Of a stretch of DNA of 64,000 nucleotides, positions 8,702 through 18,427 are shown piece after piece. Below the pieces are notes generated by a model, which searched no databases, had not been told where the DNA came from, and saw nothing but the letters and a program-made list of their open reading frames with translations. The stretch is from Nitrospinaceae bacterium. GTDB lineage: Bacteria; UBA8248. Each line of letters begins with the position of its first letter. Positions within the stretch are counted from its first letter, which is position 1. Position numbers and translations under genes: made by a program. The stretch covers positions 1-64,000 of the forward strand of contig JABJAL010000022.1 of NCBI GenBank assembly GCA_018669005.1, in the 5' to 3' direction.

Positions 8702-9181
8702 ATGAGAACGGAAATCCACCCCGAGGTTCATGAAACAACAGTTGTTTGTAGTGGTTGTCAGGCCGAATTTAAAACCCACTCGACGGTAGAAAATATTCGC
8801 ATCGAGATCTGCTCGAACTGTCATCCTTTTTATACGGGCAAACAATCTCGGATTATCGACACCGAAGGTCGTGTTGAGAAATTCGTTAAGAAATTCCAAG
8901 GCTTGGAAACTCGTGTCTCAAAGCGCAAGCGCAAGATGGCGTCGCGCGATGCAGATGTTGCTGCTCTAGCCGAACGAGAGAAGAATAAAGAGTCTGAGGA
9001 GAAGGCGGCCCGCGAGGAGGCTAGGCAGAGCCGCCGCGAGGAGCAGGCCGCGATCAAGGCCACCCGGGACGCCGAGGAGGCGAAACAGCAAGCAGCTGCC
9101 CCTGTGGCGGAAGCGCCCCCGGTGCCCGAGTCGGAATCACCCGAGCCAGAGGCTTCCTCTGAGTCAACCGAACAATCCTGA
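8702..9181 (+). CDS. rpmE: Ribosomal protein bL31 with long charged C-terminal extension
   Basis: The first 70 or so residues are a canonical zinc-type L31: MRTEIHPEVHETTVVCSGC, then ICSNCHPFYTGKQ and DTEGRVEKFVKKF, with two CxxC pairs. Normal L31 ends around residue 65-80; this protein has 159. The extension is a lysine/arginine/glutamate-rich helix (about residues 75-130) followed by an alanine-proline-glutamate tail (APVAEAPPVPESESPEPE). GAGGAG precedes the ATG. The extension is in frame with no stop, and codon use looks like the neighbours, so it appears genuine. It lies between rho and prfA as usual. Confidence 0.93.
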   Translation: MRTEIHPEVHETTVVCSGCQAEFKTHSTVENIRIEICSNCHPFYTGKQSRIIDTEGRVEKFVKKFQGLETRVSKRKRKMASRDADVAALAEREKNKESEEKAAREEARQSRREEQAAIKATRDAEEAKQQAAAPVAEAPPVPESESPEPEASSESTEQS

Positions 9182-9276
9182 GTTTTCCCTCTTGATTTGA
9201 GGCCGATTCCGGAGCGATCTCAGCCTCCTGCGCCGGTATCACACCCGCTTTCCGCGGGAGATGGAGCCTCAACGCC

Positions 9277-10368
9277 ATGATAGAAAAATTCGACCAAATA
9301 CGCGAAAAGCACAAAGCGCTTGAGTTGCGTCTTTCCGATCCTAATCTCATCAAGGATCGGAAAAAGTTTGAGCAGACGGCCCGTGAGCACAAAGAAATCT
9401 CGCGAATCGTAGTGGTCTTCGAGGAGTGGCGCACCTGCAATGAATCGCTCGAGGATGCACGACTGCTTCTCGATGACTCCGATGTCGAGATGCGCAATTT
9501 GGCAAAAGAGGAAGTCGAGGAATTCGAACCTAAACTTGAGGAAATCGAACTGCGTCTGAGGCGTATGATGCTTCCCAAGGATGCCAACGATGACAAAAAC
9601 GTCATTATCGAGGTTCGCGCCGGAACCGGCGGGGATGAAGCGGCCCTGTTCGCCGCCGATCTCTACCGTATGTATTCGCGATACGCCGAAATAAAAGGCT
9701 GGGGCGTCGAGGAGTTGAACCGAAATGGGAATAACCTTGGGGGCCTTAAGGAAGTTACTGCGTTGATAAAGGGTGCCGGAGCTTATAGTCAGCTTAAGTT
9801 TGAGAGTGGCACCCATCGAGTTCAGCGCGTCCCCTCTACTGAGAGCCAAGGTCGTATTCACACATCGGCCGCGACGGTGGCCATTCTCCCTGAGGCCGAT
9901 GAAGTTGAGCTCAATGTTCCGGAAATAGACCTGCGGTTCGACGTTTACCGCTCCTCGGGGCCCGGCGGGCAGAGCGTGAACACGACTGACTCGGCCGTGC
10001 GGATAACCCATCTGCCTACTGGCATTGTTGTCACTTGCCAGGATGAGAAAAGCCAGCATAAGAATAAAGCCAAGGGGTTGAAGATTCTAATGTCGCATAT
10101 TCTCGACCTTGAGACGCGCAAGCTGAACGATGCGCGATCTGCCGAGAGAAAAAGCCAGATTGGCTCGGGCGATAGAAGCGACCGAATCCGGACCTATAAT
10201 TTCCCGCAGGACCGTGTGACGGATCACCGCATTAACTATACCCAACACAGTCTCCCAAATTTCCTCGAAGGTGAGATCGAAGAAATGGTTCGCCGCGTCA
10301 TTGAAACCAGAGAAGCAGAACGTTTAGCGGAATTCGAGGAAGAATCCCCCCAGGATGTATCGGAATGA
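9277..10368 (+). CDS. prfA: Peptide chain release factor 1
   Basis: 363 residues; reads UAA and UAG stop codons and triggers peptide release. The codon-recognition tripeptide is PST at residues 186-188 (RVPSTESQGRIHTSA), a variant of the usual PAT/PVT. The catalytic GGQ is at residues 230-232 (SSGPGGQSVNTTDSAVR). QHKNKAKGLKIL follows, as in the family. The stop overlaps the prmC start by 4 nt (ATGA), so the two are translationally coupled, fitting PrmC methylating the GGQ glutamine of this protein. Confidence 0.97.
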   Translation: MIEKFDQIREKHKALELRLSDPNLIKDRKKFEQTAREHKEISRIVVVFEEWRTCNESLEDARLLLDDSDVEMRNLAKEEVEEFEPKLEEIELRLRRMMLPKDANDDKNVIIEVRAGTGGDEAALFAADLYRMYSRYAEIKGWGVEELNRNGNNLGGLKEVTALIKGAGAYSQLKFESGTHRVQRVPSTESQGRIHTSAATVAILPEADEVELNVPEIDLRFDVYRSSGPGGQSVNTTDSAVRITHLPTGIVVTCQDEKSQHKNKAKGLKILMSHILDLETRKLNDARSAERKSQIGSGDRSDRIRTYNFPQDRVTDHRINYTQHSLPNFLEGEIEEMVRRVIETREAERLAEFEEESPQDVSE

Positions 10369-11255
10369 GAAACGTTTTACCGACATTATCGAGGTGGCCT
10401 GAGGGCTCCCTGGGCGGTGAGTTCGAGCGTTTCAAAAGCCGTTTCTCCAAAGCTGGAATCGAGAATGCAGCCACAGATGCCGCCGCGCTGCTCTGCTGGG
10501 TAGCTGGCTGCGACCGCTCACGGCTGGCGGCATATCCCGAGGAGCTTTTGAGTCAGGAGGCGCTGGATAAACTCTCTGGTGCTGCTCAACGGCGCGAGGC
10601 AAGAGAGCCCCTGGCCTACATTGTGGGAGAGCGCGAATTTTGGTCGCTTACCTTTGAGGTTGGGCCGACTGTATTAATTCCGAGGCCAGAAACCGAGCTT
10701 CTGGTCGAGCGAGCATTGTCATTTTTGTCCGAGGAGGTAGCCCCTCGCATCCTCGATTTATGTGCCGGTAGCGGCGCGGTCGGCGTAGCACTCGCCAAGG
10801 AAATTCCTGGTGCGCATATCGTTGCCACGGACCTGAGCGAGCCTGCGTTGGCGCTGGTGGCCAGGAATGCATGGCGAAACGGGATGGGTGATCGAGTCGA
10901 GACTATTCATTCGGATCTTTTCGAGAAGATATCCCGAGATGGTACGTTTGATGTCATTGTTTCTAACCCACCCTATGTCCCCTCGGGCGAGATCGATGGT
11001 CTGATGCCGGAAGTCTCCCGTTTCGAGCCTAGGGGGGCGCTCGACGGTGGGCCGGATGGTACGGTTTTTCTAAACCAGATAGTACACGAGGCTCCGGCAA
11101 GATTGAAAAAAGGTGGGGCGCTCCTCCTTGAAATGGATCCTGGGCAGATTGCCGAATGCAGTCAGATGATTCGGCACAGTGGCGTCTGGGACGAGCCCGT
11201 GGCAAGTAGCGATCTATCCGGTAAAAATCGCGTCCTTGAAGCACGGAAGGTGTAG
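10365..11255 (+). CDS. prmC: Release factor glutamine methyltransferase
   Basis: 296 residues of the HemK/PrmC family, which N5-methylates the Gln of the GGQ loop in release factors. The N-terminal helical domain (CDRSRLAAYPEE, REPLAYIVGEREF) is followed by the SAM-binding Rossmann domain (ILDLCAGSGAVGVALA) and the substrate motif SNPPYVPSGEI. The ATG overlaps the end of prfA (ATGA), and the stop is followed at once by murA. Confidence 0.95.
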   Translation: MRNVLPTLSRWPEGSLGGEFERFKSRFSKAGIENAATDAAALLCWVAGCDRSRLAAYPEELLSQEALDKLSGAAQRREAREPLAYIVGEREFWSLTFEVGPTVLIPRPETELLVERALSFLSEEVAPRILDLCAGSGAVGVALAKEIPGAHIVATDLSEPALALVARNAWRNGMGDRVETIHSDLFEKISRDGTFDVIVSNPPYVPSGEIDGLMPEVSRFEPRGALDGGPDGTVFLNQIVHEAPARLKKGGALLLEMDPGQIAECSQMIRHSGVWDEPVASSDLSGKNRVLEARKV

Positions 11256-11258
11256 GTG

Positions 11259-12515
11259 ATGGATCAGTTTCGAATTCATGGGGGCAAGGCCCTTCGGGGC
11301 GGCGTCGAGGCGGCGGGTTCTAAGAATGCGACGCTGCCGATATTGGCGGCCTCGCTGTTGGCCGATTCTCCTTGCCGGTTGACGCGGGTACCTAACCTAA
11401 GGGACACAGAAACGTTTCTGACCCTACTTGGTGAATTTGGGCTTAGTGTAGAGAGACCTGTTCCGCGTGAGGTCATCATTGACACCTCTGGCGCAAGGAC
11501 GGGTGTTGCCCCTTATGATTTAGTGCGGACGATGCGTGCCTCGGTCATGGTGCTCGGCCCATTGGTTACCCGGTTTGGCGAGGCGCAGGTCTCCTTGCCT
11601 GGGGGATGCGCAATTGGTGCGCGTCCTATTGATCAACACTTGAAGGGCCTTGAGGCAATGGGCGCTGAAATTTCGCTTGAGGAAGGCTATATCGATGTGA
11701 AGGCTAAGCGCCTCAAGGGGGCGCGGATCTCATTCGATATGGTCACGGTGACGGGAACAAAGAATTTGATGATGGCGGCCGCGCTCGCAAAGGGGGTGAC
11801 GGTGCTTGAAAATGCTGCTCTGGAGCCTGAGGTCTCCTATCTCGCGGATCTTATTAACCAGATGGGCGGTCGTGTGAGTGGAGCGGGAACCTCGATCATC
11901 GAGATAGAGGGGGTTGATCGCCTGGGTGGCTATGATGTGGAAGTGCCGCCCGACCGAATCGAAGTGGGCACCTTTATGATTGCGGGTGCTATTACGCGCG
12001 GCGATGTGACGATACATCGCTGTGTGCCCGAGCACGTGCGCTCCCTGACGCTTAAGCTTCGCGATGCTGGGCTTGAAGTCACTGAGGGCAACGACTGGGT
12101 GAGGGTGCTGGCGAACGGGCCAATTAAGCCGGTGAACATCAAGACTGCTGCCTATCCGGGGTTTCCGACCGATCTTCAGGCGCAGTTTATGGTGTTGATG
12201 ACGCTGGCGAAGGGGTCGTGCGCGATTACCGAGACGATATTCGAGAATCGCTTCATGCATGCCGCCGAAATTATACGCATGGGTGCGAAAGTCGTTATTG
12301 ACGGTCGCACGGCCCATTTAGACGGAGTCGAGGAGCTGGCGGGCGCGCATGTTATGGCGACTGACCTCCGGGCGAGCGCTTCGCTAGTGCTCGCCGGTCT
12401 GGCTGCGAAAGGTGATACGATTGTTCGGCGCGTCTATCATATAGACAGGGGTTATGAGCGAATTGAAGAGCGCTTGCGGACGCTGGGCGCGGAAATTGAG
12501 CGGGTGAGCGAATGA
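11259..12515 (+). CDS. murA: UDP-N-acetylglucosamine 1-carboxyvinyltransferase
   Basis: 418 residues; transfers enolpyruvate from PEP to UDP-GlcNAc, the first committed murein step. [17 protein letters not shown] is the substrate-binding N-terminus; the loop [16 protein letters not shown] contains the catalytic cysteine at residue 117. The presence of Cys rather than Asp predicts fosfomycin sensitivity of the enzyme (family knowledge). The ATG at 11259 was chosen; an in-frame GTG lies just before it. It follows prmC directly and overlaps hisG by 4 nt. Confidence 0.97.
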   Translation: MDQFRIHGGKALRGGVEAAGSKNATLPILAASLLADSPCRLTRVPNLRDTETFLTLLGEFGLSVERPVPREVIIDTSGARTGVAPYDLVRTMRASVMVLGPLVTRFGEAQVSLPGGCAIGARPIDQHLKGLEAMGAEISLEEGYIDVKAKRLKGARISFDMVTVTGTKNLMMAAALAKGVTVLENAALEPEVSYLADLINQMGGRVSGAGTSIIEIEGVDRLGGYDVEVPPDRIEVGTFMIAGAITRGDVTIHRCVPEHVRSLTLKLRDAGLEVTEGNDWVRVLANGPIKPVNIKTAAYPGFPTDLQAQFMVLMTLAKGSCAITETIFENRFMHAAEIIRMGAKVVIDGRTAHLDGVEELAGAHVMATDLRASASLVLAGLAAKGDTIVRRVYHIDRGYERIEERLRTLGAEIERVSE

Positions 12516-13189
12516 GTGAAAACAATAATGGTGGTCTTTTGACGCTGGCCCTGCCCAAGGGGCGGATATTTACGACGGCGGTTGAGCGTCTTTTAGAGGC
12601 GGGTCTTCTCTCAAAGACCATCTCGGATAAATCGCGACTTCTCATTCACGAGGATAAAAAAACGGGTGTGCGCGTTCTGATCCTAAGGAACTACGATGTT
12701 CCCACCTATGTCGAGCGCGGCGCGGCGGACCTGGGCGTCATCGGCAAAGATGTGCTCTTGGAGCAGAACCGAGAGGTCTACGAGCCTTTGGATCTTCATT
12801 TTGCCCCTTGTCGTTTAATGATTGCCGTTCCTGAGGGGCAGAGTTGGGAAGGGCTATCTCGAAAAATGAATCTTCGTATCGCGACTAAATTTCCTGGTAT
12901 CACAGCCCGCTATTTAGAATCGCAGGGTATCCAGGCGCAGACAATTCACCTCTACGGGAACGTTGAGATTGCACCTGCAACCGGGGTGGCTGACGCCGTC
13001 GTGGACCTCGTCGACACGGGTGGCACCCTAGTAGCCAACGGCCTTGTGCCCGTACTTGAGATTTTCAGCGCCACAGCGCGTCTTATTGTCAATCGAGCTA
13101 GCCTCAAAACCAGACACGACCGCGTGAGTGCTTTTACAGCTGCGATGAAAAAAGTGTGTAAGCCCACGAAGAAAAAGGCTGCAAAATGA
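12512..13189 (+). CDS. hisG: ATP phosphoribosyltransferase, short form
   Basis: 225 residues; first step of histidine synthesis (ATP plus PRPP). The motifs LTLALPKGRI, VPTYVERGAADLGVIGKD and the PRPP loop DAVVDLVDTGGTLVANGL are present. It lacks the roughly 80-residue C-terminal regulatory domain of the long form, so it should need HisZ as regulatory partner; no hisZ is in the window. It ends with a lysine-rich tail (KKVCKPTKKKAAK). The ATG overlaps murA and the stop overlaps hisD, each by 4 nt. Confidence 0.95.
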   Translation: MSENNNGGLLTLALPKGRIFTTAVERLLEAGLLSKTISDKSRLLIHEDKKTGVRVLILRNYDVPTYVERGAADLGVIGKDVLLEQNREVYEPLDLHFAPCRLMIAVPEGQSWEGLSRKMNLRIATKFPGITARYLESQGIQAQTIHLYGNVEIAPATGVADAVVDLVDTGGTLVANGLVPVLEIFSATARLIVNRASLKTRHDRVSAFTAAMKKVCKPTKKKAAK

Positions 13190-14538
13190 AGCGCCCGCTC
13201 CGCTGGGGAAGCGATGAGGCGAACATCGAAGTCTTGTCCTCGCTTCTCTCGGCGAGACTCACCTCCGGCGACGCCGAAGAGGCCGTCCGCACCATTGTCG
13301 ATCAATTCAGGGATTCTGGGCCTCTCGCCGAACAGGGCGGAATGGCCGAGGTAAATGAAAAGAAGGAAGAGGCCCTTCTTCAATTCACCGAAAAATTTGA
13401 CGGTCCAGAACCCGGTTCCTATAAAATTGCTATCACCAAAGATGAAATGGAAGAAGCGCTCGAAGAAATTGAGAGCGATGTACAGGACGCTCTTGAAATC
13501 GCCGCCGGGCGCATTCGAGTGTTTCACGAAGCTGGCCTTCCCCGGCCCGTTGAAATCGACCGCCTGGGAGAGAAGCTTTCCCTGCGCCCGACCCCACTCC
13601 GGCGGGTGGGATTGTATGTCCCGGGCGGCACCGCTGCCTATCCCTCAACATTGTTGATGGGCGCAATCGCTGCCAAAGCGGCTGGGGTGGAAGAGGTGGT
13701 TGTCTGCACTCCTCCCGGAAAAGACGGGGGGGTTCCCGCATCGGTGCTCGCGGCGGCGGCGATAGCGGGTGTGGACAAGATGTTCCGCGCTGGCGGAGCG
13801 CAGGCCATCGCCGCCATGGCTTATGGAACGACATCGATTCCGAGTGTGGACAAGATTGTTGGCCCCGGCAACGAATATGTCACCGCCGCCAAGCGCCTCG
13901 TGCGCGATAAGGTGGACATAGATAAAGATGCGGGTCCGAGCGAGGTCGTCGTCGTGATCGACGATGCAGCAAACGCCGATTGGGCCGCCGCCGACATGAT
14001 CGCGCAGGCCGAGCACGACGAGGACGCCATGGCCGTCGGCCTCGCGGTGGGGAGCGCGGCGGCGGGTGCGCTGGCCGATGCCGTCGAGCGCCAACTCGCT
14101 GATGAGGCTTACGATGGACGGAGCGGGATAATCGATCGGGCGCTTGATCACCGGGGCGCTATCTTCGAGGTGGAAAATTTAGATGAGGCTTTAGAGGCCG
14201 TCGAGACTCTCGCGCCTGAGCACTTAGAACTTATGATCGAGGACGCGGAGGCATTCGCTGAAAAAGTACGCAATTCAGGCGCAATATTCTGCGGATGCTG
14301 GGGCACGGTTCCACTAGGTGATTACATAGTAGGCACGAACCACGTTCTTCCCACTGGCGGCGCGGCGCGATATGCCTCCCCGCTCGGGGTGCTCGATTTT
14401 ATCAAGTGGACGAGCATTGTCAGCTTCACCGAGCAGGGCGCGAGCCCGCTCATAGAGCCTGCTGCCCGTCTTGCCGACCTCGAGGGGCTCCCTGCCCACG
14501 CCCGCTCGCTCAGGCTCAGGCTCAAGGGCAGTGCCTAG
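13186..14538 (+). CDS. hisD: Histidinol dehydrogenase
   Basis: 450 residues; zinc- and NAD-dependent, oxidising histidinol to histidine in two steps. Motifs: RVGLYVPGGTAAYPST, VDKIVGPGNEYVTAAKR, the zinc/catalytic block MIAQAEHDEDA, LAPEHLEL with the catalytic Glu-His pair, GDYIVGTNHVLPTGG, and a C-terminal EGLPAHARSLRLR that supplies a further histidine. It is coupled to hisG by an ATGA overlap. No hisC follows; a 150-nt gap without a gene separates it from hisB. Confidence 0.97.
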   Translation: MKRPLRWGSDEANIEVLSSLLSARLTSGDAEEAVRTIVDQFRDSGPLAEQGGMAEVNEKKEEALLQFTEKFDGPEPGSYKIAITKDEMEEALEEIESDVQDALEIAAGRIRVFHEAGLPRPVEIDRLGEKLSLRPTPLRRVGLYVPGGTAAYPSTLLMGAIAAKAAGVEEVVVCTPPGKDGGVPASVLAAAAIAGVDKMFRAGGAQAIAAMAYGTTSIPSVDKIVGPGNEYVTAAKRLVRDKVDIDKDAGPSEVVVVIDDAANADWAAADMIAQAEHDEDAMAVGLAVGSAAAGALADAVERQLADEAYDGRSGIIDRALDHRGAIFEVENLDEALEAVETLAPEHLELMIEDAEAFAEKVRNSGAIFCGCWGTVPLGDYIVGTNHVLPTGGAARYASPLGVLDFIKWTSIVSFTEQGASPLIEPAARLADLEGLPAHARSLRLRLKGSA

Positions 14539-14688
14539 AAATTCAACAAGTGTCTCATTTTCCTCCGCTACCCTATTTCAAGGTGGCGCATCTCATTCGA
14601 ATCGCACATAATGGCGCGCGAAATTGGCGGGAGACTTGTTTAGATTCCCGCAACTAGTTGATTTTCACCCTTTTAAGGAGGCCCCGCC

Positions 14689-15291
14689 GTGGCAGCGAAA
14701 AAGGCGGGCCGCAAGGCCCAGGCGAGCCGTAAGACCAAGGAAACCGATTTTTCCATCTCGGTCGATCTCGATGGTGCAGGGAAAGCATCGATCAAGACCG
14801 GCCTCGGATTTTTCGATCACATGCTTGGCCAGATTGCGCGTCACGGCCTCATCGACATCACCGTGCGTGGCAAGGGCGATCTTGATGTGGACGGCCACCA
14901 TACCGTCGAGGATGTGGGTATCCTCCTGGGCCAGACTCTTGCCAAAGCGATGGGAGACCGTGCGGGCATCACCCGTTATTCGAGCATTCGCCTCCCGATG
15001 ATGGACGCACTTGTTGCTGTTGCGATGGACGCCGGCGGGCGGGGCAACCTCGTCTTCAGGGGGAGCTTTCCCGAGGCGCAAATCGGCGAGTTCGACACCG
15101 CGCTTGTTCGAGAGTTCTTCTGGTCGCTCGCCACCCAGGCGGGGATCGATCTCCACATCGAGGTCTGCTACGGCGAGAACAGCCACCACATGGTCGAGGC
15201 TGCCTTCAAGGGCTTTGCCCGAGCGCTGCGCGCTGCCGTAGCTATCGACCCGAGGGAAACGGGTGTCCCCTCGACGAAGGGCGTGCTCTAG
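14689..15291 (+). CDS. hisB: Imidazoleglycerol-phosphate dehydratase
   Basis: 200 residues, the monofunctional enzyme (no histidinol-phosphatase domain). Metal-binding repeats are visible: [25 protein letters not shown] and [23 protein letters not shown] start at 14689 with AAGGAGG 7 nt upstream. The first 17 residues are a lysine/alanine/arginine-rich tail preceding the conserved [16 protein letters not shown] segment. It lies upstream of hisH with a 68-nt gap. Confidence 0.95.
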   Translation: MAAKKAGRKAQASRKTKETDFSISVDLDGAGKASIKTGLGFFDHMLGQIARHGLIDITVRGKGDLDVDGHHTVEDVGILLGQTLAKAMGDRAGITRYSSIRLPMMDALVAVAMDAGGRGNLVFRGSFPEAQIGEFDTALVREFFWSLATQAGIDLHIEVCYGENSHHMVEAAFKGFARALRAAVAIDPRETGVPSTKGVL

Positions 15292-15359
15292 CCAAGCAAA
15301 GTTAAGTAGCCGAGCGATATCCGTAAAATTTTTACAGTAATAAATTTGTGGAGAAGCCA

Positions 15360-16007
15360 ATGGACCACTCCATCATCGTCATCGACTACGGAATGGGCAA
15401 CGTGCAAAGCGTCGCCAACGGGCTAAAGAGTATCGGCGCCGAATCGATGCTCTCGGGTGACCCGGCGGATATCGAGGGAGCCTCGGGAATCATCCTCCCC
15501 GGTGTGGGTGGTTTTCCCGAGTGCATGAACGCGCTCAATGCTGCTGAGCTTGCCGAGCCGATAAAGGAAGCGATTGCGCGTGGGGTGCCCTACCTTGGCA
15601 TCTGCCTCGGGCTACAGGTCTTGTTCGAGGCCAGCGAGGAATTTGGCGCAACACCGGGCCTGGGCGTGCTTCCAGGGCGCATCATGAAGTTTCCAGAAGG
15701 TGCGAGGGAACTCGGTGCAGATCGAGATATTCGCATCCCCCATATGGGCTGGAACCAGGTCGATATCGAGTGCCCCTCGCCGATTTTAGATGGTGTTAAA
15801 AACGGCCAGCATTTTTATTTCGTTCACTCTTATTACGCCGAGCTCTCGAACTCGAATCGCCCGTTCGTCGCGGCCACCTGCGCCTACGGCCTTCCCTTCA
15901 TCGCCGCTGTTCGCCGCGATAATCTTTTCGCCACCCAGTTTCACCCCGAAAAAAGTGGTTCGCGGGGGTTAGGGATTTTGAAAAGGTTTGCCGGGATTTG
16001 TGGGTGA
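15360..16007 (+). CDS. hisH: Imidazole glycerol phosphate synthase, glutaminase subunit
   Basis: 215-residue class I glutamine amidotransferase supplying ammonia to HisF. IDYGMGNVQSVANGL is at the start, the nucleophile Cys82 in LGICLGLQVLF, and HPEKSGSRGLGIL holds the His-Glu pair. The ATG at 15360 is preceded by GGAGAA; a GTG 12 nt upstream would add four residues. The partner hisF lies two genes downstream. Confidence 0.96.
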   Translation: MDHSIIVIDYGMGNVQSVANGLKSIGAESMLSGDPADIEGASGIILPGVGGFPECMNALNAAELAEPIKEAIARGVPYLGICLGLQVLFEASEEFGATPGLGVLPGRIMKFPEGARELGADRDIRIPHMGWNQVDIECPSPILDGVKNGQHFYFVHSYYAELSNSNRPFVAATCAYGLPFIAAVRRDNLFATQFHPEKSGSRGLGILKRFAGICG

Positions 16008-16101
16008 GGGGGGATTCACCCTTCCCTTGCATTCTCTCCCGTTAGGGTTTATTCAGGCTCCACGTTTTAAAGTGTCTTGATCTTTATTTTATGAGAAGAA
16101 A

Positions 16102-16821
16102 ATGCTGATAATACCGGCGGTGGATTTAAAGGGCGGAAAGTGTGTGAGGCTCATTCAGGGCCAAAAGGACCGCGAGATCGTCTACGGGGCCGACCCGGTG
16201 GGGATGGCGCTGAAGTGGGTGGAGGAAGGGGCCAAGCGGCTCCATCTGATTGACCTTGATGGCGCGTTTGAGGGCTCGCCTCAGCACCTTGAAGTGCTTG
16301 AAAAATTGTCGGCTAAGGCGGGTGTGCCAATTGAGTTTGGGGGCGGTGTGCGGGCGATGGATTCGCTACATGCTGTTCTGGACGCCGGGGCCTCGTATGT
16401 GATTCTGGGCACGAGCGCCATGAAAAACCCCACATTTCTAAGCCAGGCGGCGGAGGAGTATCCCGGAAAGGTCCTGCTTGGCATTGATGCGAAGGACGGC
16501 GAGGTGCGCGTCTCGGGCTGGATCGAGGGGGACGGCGTGAAGCCAGAGGAGCTGGCCGCGCGCTTCACGGATCTGCCCCTTGCCGGTATCGTTTTCACGG
16601 ATATCTCTAAAGACGGCATGCTTGAGGGCTTCAATCCCGAGGCGACCGGGGCTCTGGCTCGGGCGGCCGGGATTCCGGTAATCGCGGCGGGAGGTTTTAG
16701 CCGGATGAATGATGTCGAAAAGCTCTTGCCCCTGGCGGATTCGGGCGTTATCGGCGCTGTAGTTGGCCGGGCGCTCTACGAGGGCACGTTTGATTTAAAA
16801 GCCGCGCTGGAGAGGGTGTAA
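16102..16821 (+). CDS. hisA: ProFAR isomerase
   Basis: 239-residue TIM barrel performing the Amadori isomerisation of ProFAR. The general acid/base aspartates are in [15 protein letters not shown] near the start and in [15 protein letters not shown]; phosphate-binding glycines are in EFGGGVR and IAAGGFS. The start is preceded by GAGAAGAAA. The stop TAA shares one base with the hisF ATG. Confidence 0.96.
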   Translation: MLIIPAVDLKGGKCVRLIQGQKDREIVYGADPVGMALKWVEEGAKRLHLIDLDGAFEGSPQHLEVLEKLSAKAGVPIEFGGGVRAMDSLHAVLDAGASYVILGTSAMKNPTFLSQAAEEYPGKVLLGIDAKDGEVRVSGWIEGDGVKPEELAARFTDLPLAGIVFTDISKDGMLEGFNPEATGALARAAGIPVIAAGGFSRMNDVEKLLPLADSGVIGAVVGRALYEGTFDLKAALERV

Positions 16822-17591
16822 TGCTAGCGAAGCGAATTATTCCCTGCCTCGATGTTAAAGAGGGGCGGGTGGTGAAGGGAATCAACTTCGAGGGCCTGCG
16901 CGACGCAGGGGATCCGGTGGAGTGCGCGGCGGCCTATGATGAGGCAGGGGCGGATGAGATATGTTTTCTCGACATCACGGCGACCAAAGAAGCGCGCAAA
17001 ACCTTGCTCGATGTGGTCTCGCGGACGGCGGAGCGGGTTTTTGTCCCGTTGACGGTTGGGGGCGGCGTTGGACATGAGGAGGATGTTCGTGACCTTTTAA
17101 GAGCCGGGGCCGACAAGGTGAGCATGAACAGCGCAGCCTTGAAAGATCCCAGCCTAATTAAAAGAGCCGCAGAGAAATACGGAAGCTCAACAATTGTGTG
17201 CGCGGTGGACGCCAAGCGCGTCTCTGTCGAAGGTGAGCCCCTTCGCTGGGAGGCGTTCACCCACGGGGGATCAAAGCCCACTGGAAAAGATGCGGTCGAG
17301 TGGGCACGTGAGGCGGCGGAGCTAGGGGCGGGCGAGATTTTGCTCACCAGCATGGATAAGGACGGCACGCGGGATGGCTACGATATTGAGTTGACCCGCG
17401 TGGTGGCGGACGGGGTGCCGGTTCCGGTTATTGCATCGGGGGGTGTTGGAACCTTGGAGCATCTTCGGGGCGGGCTTGCCGAAGGTGGGGCCGAGGCGGC
17501 GTTGGCGGCATCGATTTTTCACTTCGGCGAATATTCGGTCGAGGAGGCAAAACGGTATTTAAGGGAGCACGGGGTGGAGGTTAGGTTGTGA
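16821..17591 (+). CDS. hisF: Imidazole glycerol phosphate synthase, cyclase subunit
   Basis: 256-residue TIM barrel. The catalytic aspartates lie in [16 protein letters not shown] and in [23 protein letters not shown] and [13 protein letters not shown] bind phosphate. It uses ammonia from HisH to make IGP and AICAR. It overlaps hisA by one base and the GTG of hisIE at its end, so hisA-hisF-hisIE is a coupled unit. Confidence 0.97.
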   Translation: MLAKRIIPCLDVKEGRVVKGINFEGLRDAGDPVECAAAYDEAGADEICFLDITATKEARKTLLDVVSRTAERVFVPLTVGGGVGHEEDVRDLLRAGADKVSMNSAALKDPSLIKRAAEKYGSSTIVCAVDAKRVSVEGEPLRWEAFTHGGSKPTGKDAVEWAREAAELGAGEILLTSMDKDGTRDGYDIELTRVVADGVPVPVIASGGVGTLEHLRGGLAEGGAEAALAASIFHFGEYSVEEAKRYLREHGVEVRL

Positions 17592-18277
17592 GTGATCTGA
17601 GTTTACCTGGAATAAAGTGGAACGAGCAGGGGCTTGCAGCAGCAGTGTGTCAGGATGTGGGAACAGGCCAAGTGTTGATGCTTGCCTGGGTGAATGAGGA
17701 ATCGCTGCGCCTAACGCTTGAGAAAAAGACTGTCCACTTCTGGTCACGATCGCGCGAAGAGCTTTGGGAAAAGGGGGCGACCTCGGGAAATTATTTAAGG
17801 CTGGTTTCGGCGGCGCTTGACTGCGATGACGACGCGCTGCTTTTTATGGTGCGCCCCGAGGGCCCGGCTTGCCACACAGGGCGGATTTCGTGCTTTTTTA
17901 ATGAGGTCGATGTTGCTAACGGAGCCGAGGCTTCCAAAGGCGGTGCGCCAGCCGGGGAACTGTCCTTTGATCCTAATCTGCTTGAGTCGATCTACAAGCT
18001 CATTCAGGGGCGTCGTGTGGCAGGGGAAACTGGCGGCAGCTATGTCGCTCGGCTTTTTGCGAAAGGTGAAGTCCGTATACTTGAGAAGGTTGAGGAGGAG
18101 GCCGAGGAGGTTGCTCGCGCGATTCGCGAGGAAACCTCAGAGCGTTCTGTGGAGGAGGTGGCTGACTTGTGGTTCCACACTCTCGTGGCACTTGCGCTTA
18201 AGGATGTGCCTCCGGGGGCGGTCCTAGCCGAACTTGCCCGCCGGTTTGGCAGGGGCGGGAGGCCCGAAAGTAGCTAG
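17588..18277 (+). CDS. hisI: Bifunctional PR-AMP cyclohydrolase / PR-ATP pyrophosphatase
   Basis: 229 residues in two domains. The HisI part (about 1-110) shows [45 protein letters not shown] and [12 protein letters not shown] (metal-binding Asp and Cys). The HisE part (about 130-229) has [24 protein letters not shown] and [14 protein letters not shown]. This corresponds to the HisIE fusion catalysing steps 2 and 3. GTG start overlaps the hisF stop. It is the last gene of the histidine cluster. Confidence 0.95.
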   Translation: MSDLSLPGIKWNEQGLAAAVCQDVGTGQVLMLAWVNEESLRLTLEKKTVHFWSRSREELWEKGATSGNYLRLVSAALDCDDDALLFMVRPEGPACHTGRISCFFNEVDVANGAEASKGGAPAGELSFDPNLLESIYKLIQGRRVAGETGGSYVARLFAKGEVRILEKVEEEAEEVARAIREETSERSVEEVADLWFHTLVALALKDVPPGAVLAELARRFGRGGRPESS

Positions 18278-18290
18278 GGGGCCCCTCCCG
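18256..18290 (+). terminator. GC-rich hairpin spanning the hisIE stop (possible terminator)
   Basis: CGGGAGG-CCC (18256-18265) pairs with GGG (18279-18281) and CCTCCCG (18284-18290), about ten pairs with a two-base bulge. It spans the hisIE stop codon. No T-run follows, so intrinsic termination is doubtful. Confidence 0.3.
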
Positions 18291-18392
18291 TTATGATCCA
18301 GATTTCTAATTCGAGAGTTTGAATTCGCCAGAAGTCTTTGTAATAAGATAGAATAGTCCGATTAATATTGTTCGCTAAATATTCGTCTTTTC

Positions 18393-18421
18393 TTGACAAA
18401 TCTACATTCGGCTCCTATATT
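18393..18421 (+). promoter_or_regulatory. Strong sigma-70 promoter upstream of a structured RNA and mutS2
   Basis: TTGACA at 18393-18398, exactly 17 nt, then TATATT at 18416-18421. This is eleven of twelve consensus positions, one of the two best promoters in the window. Transcription would start near 18428, about 260 nt before mutS2. Confidence 0.8.
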
Positions 18422-18427
18422 CACCGA

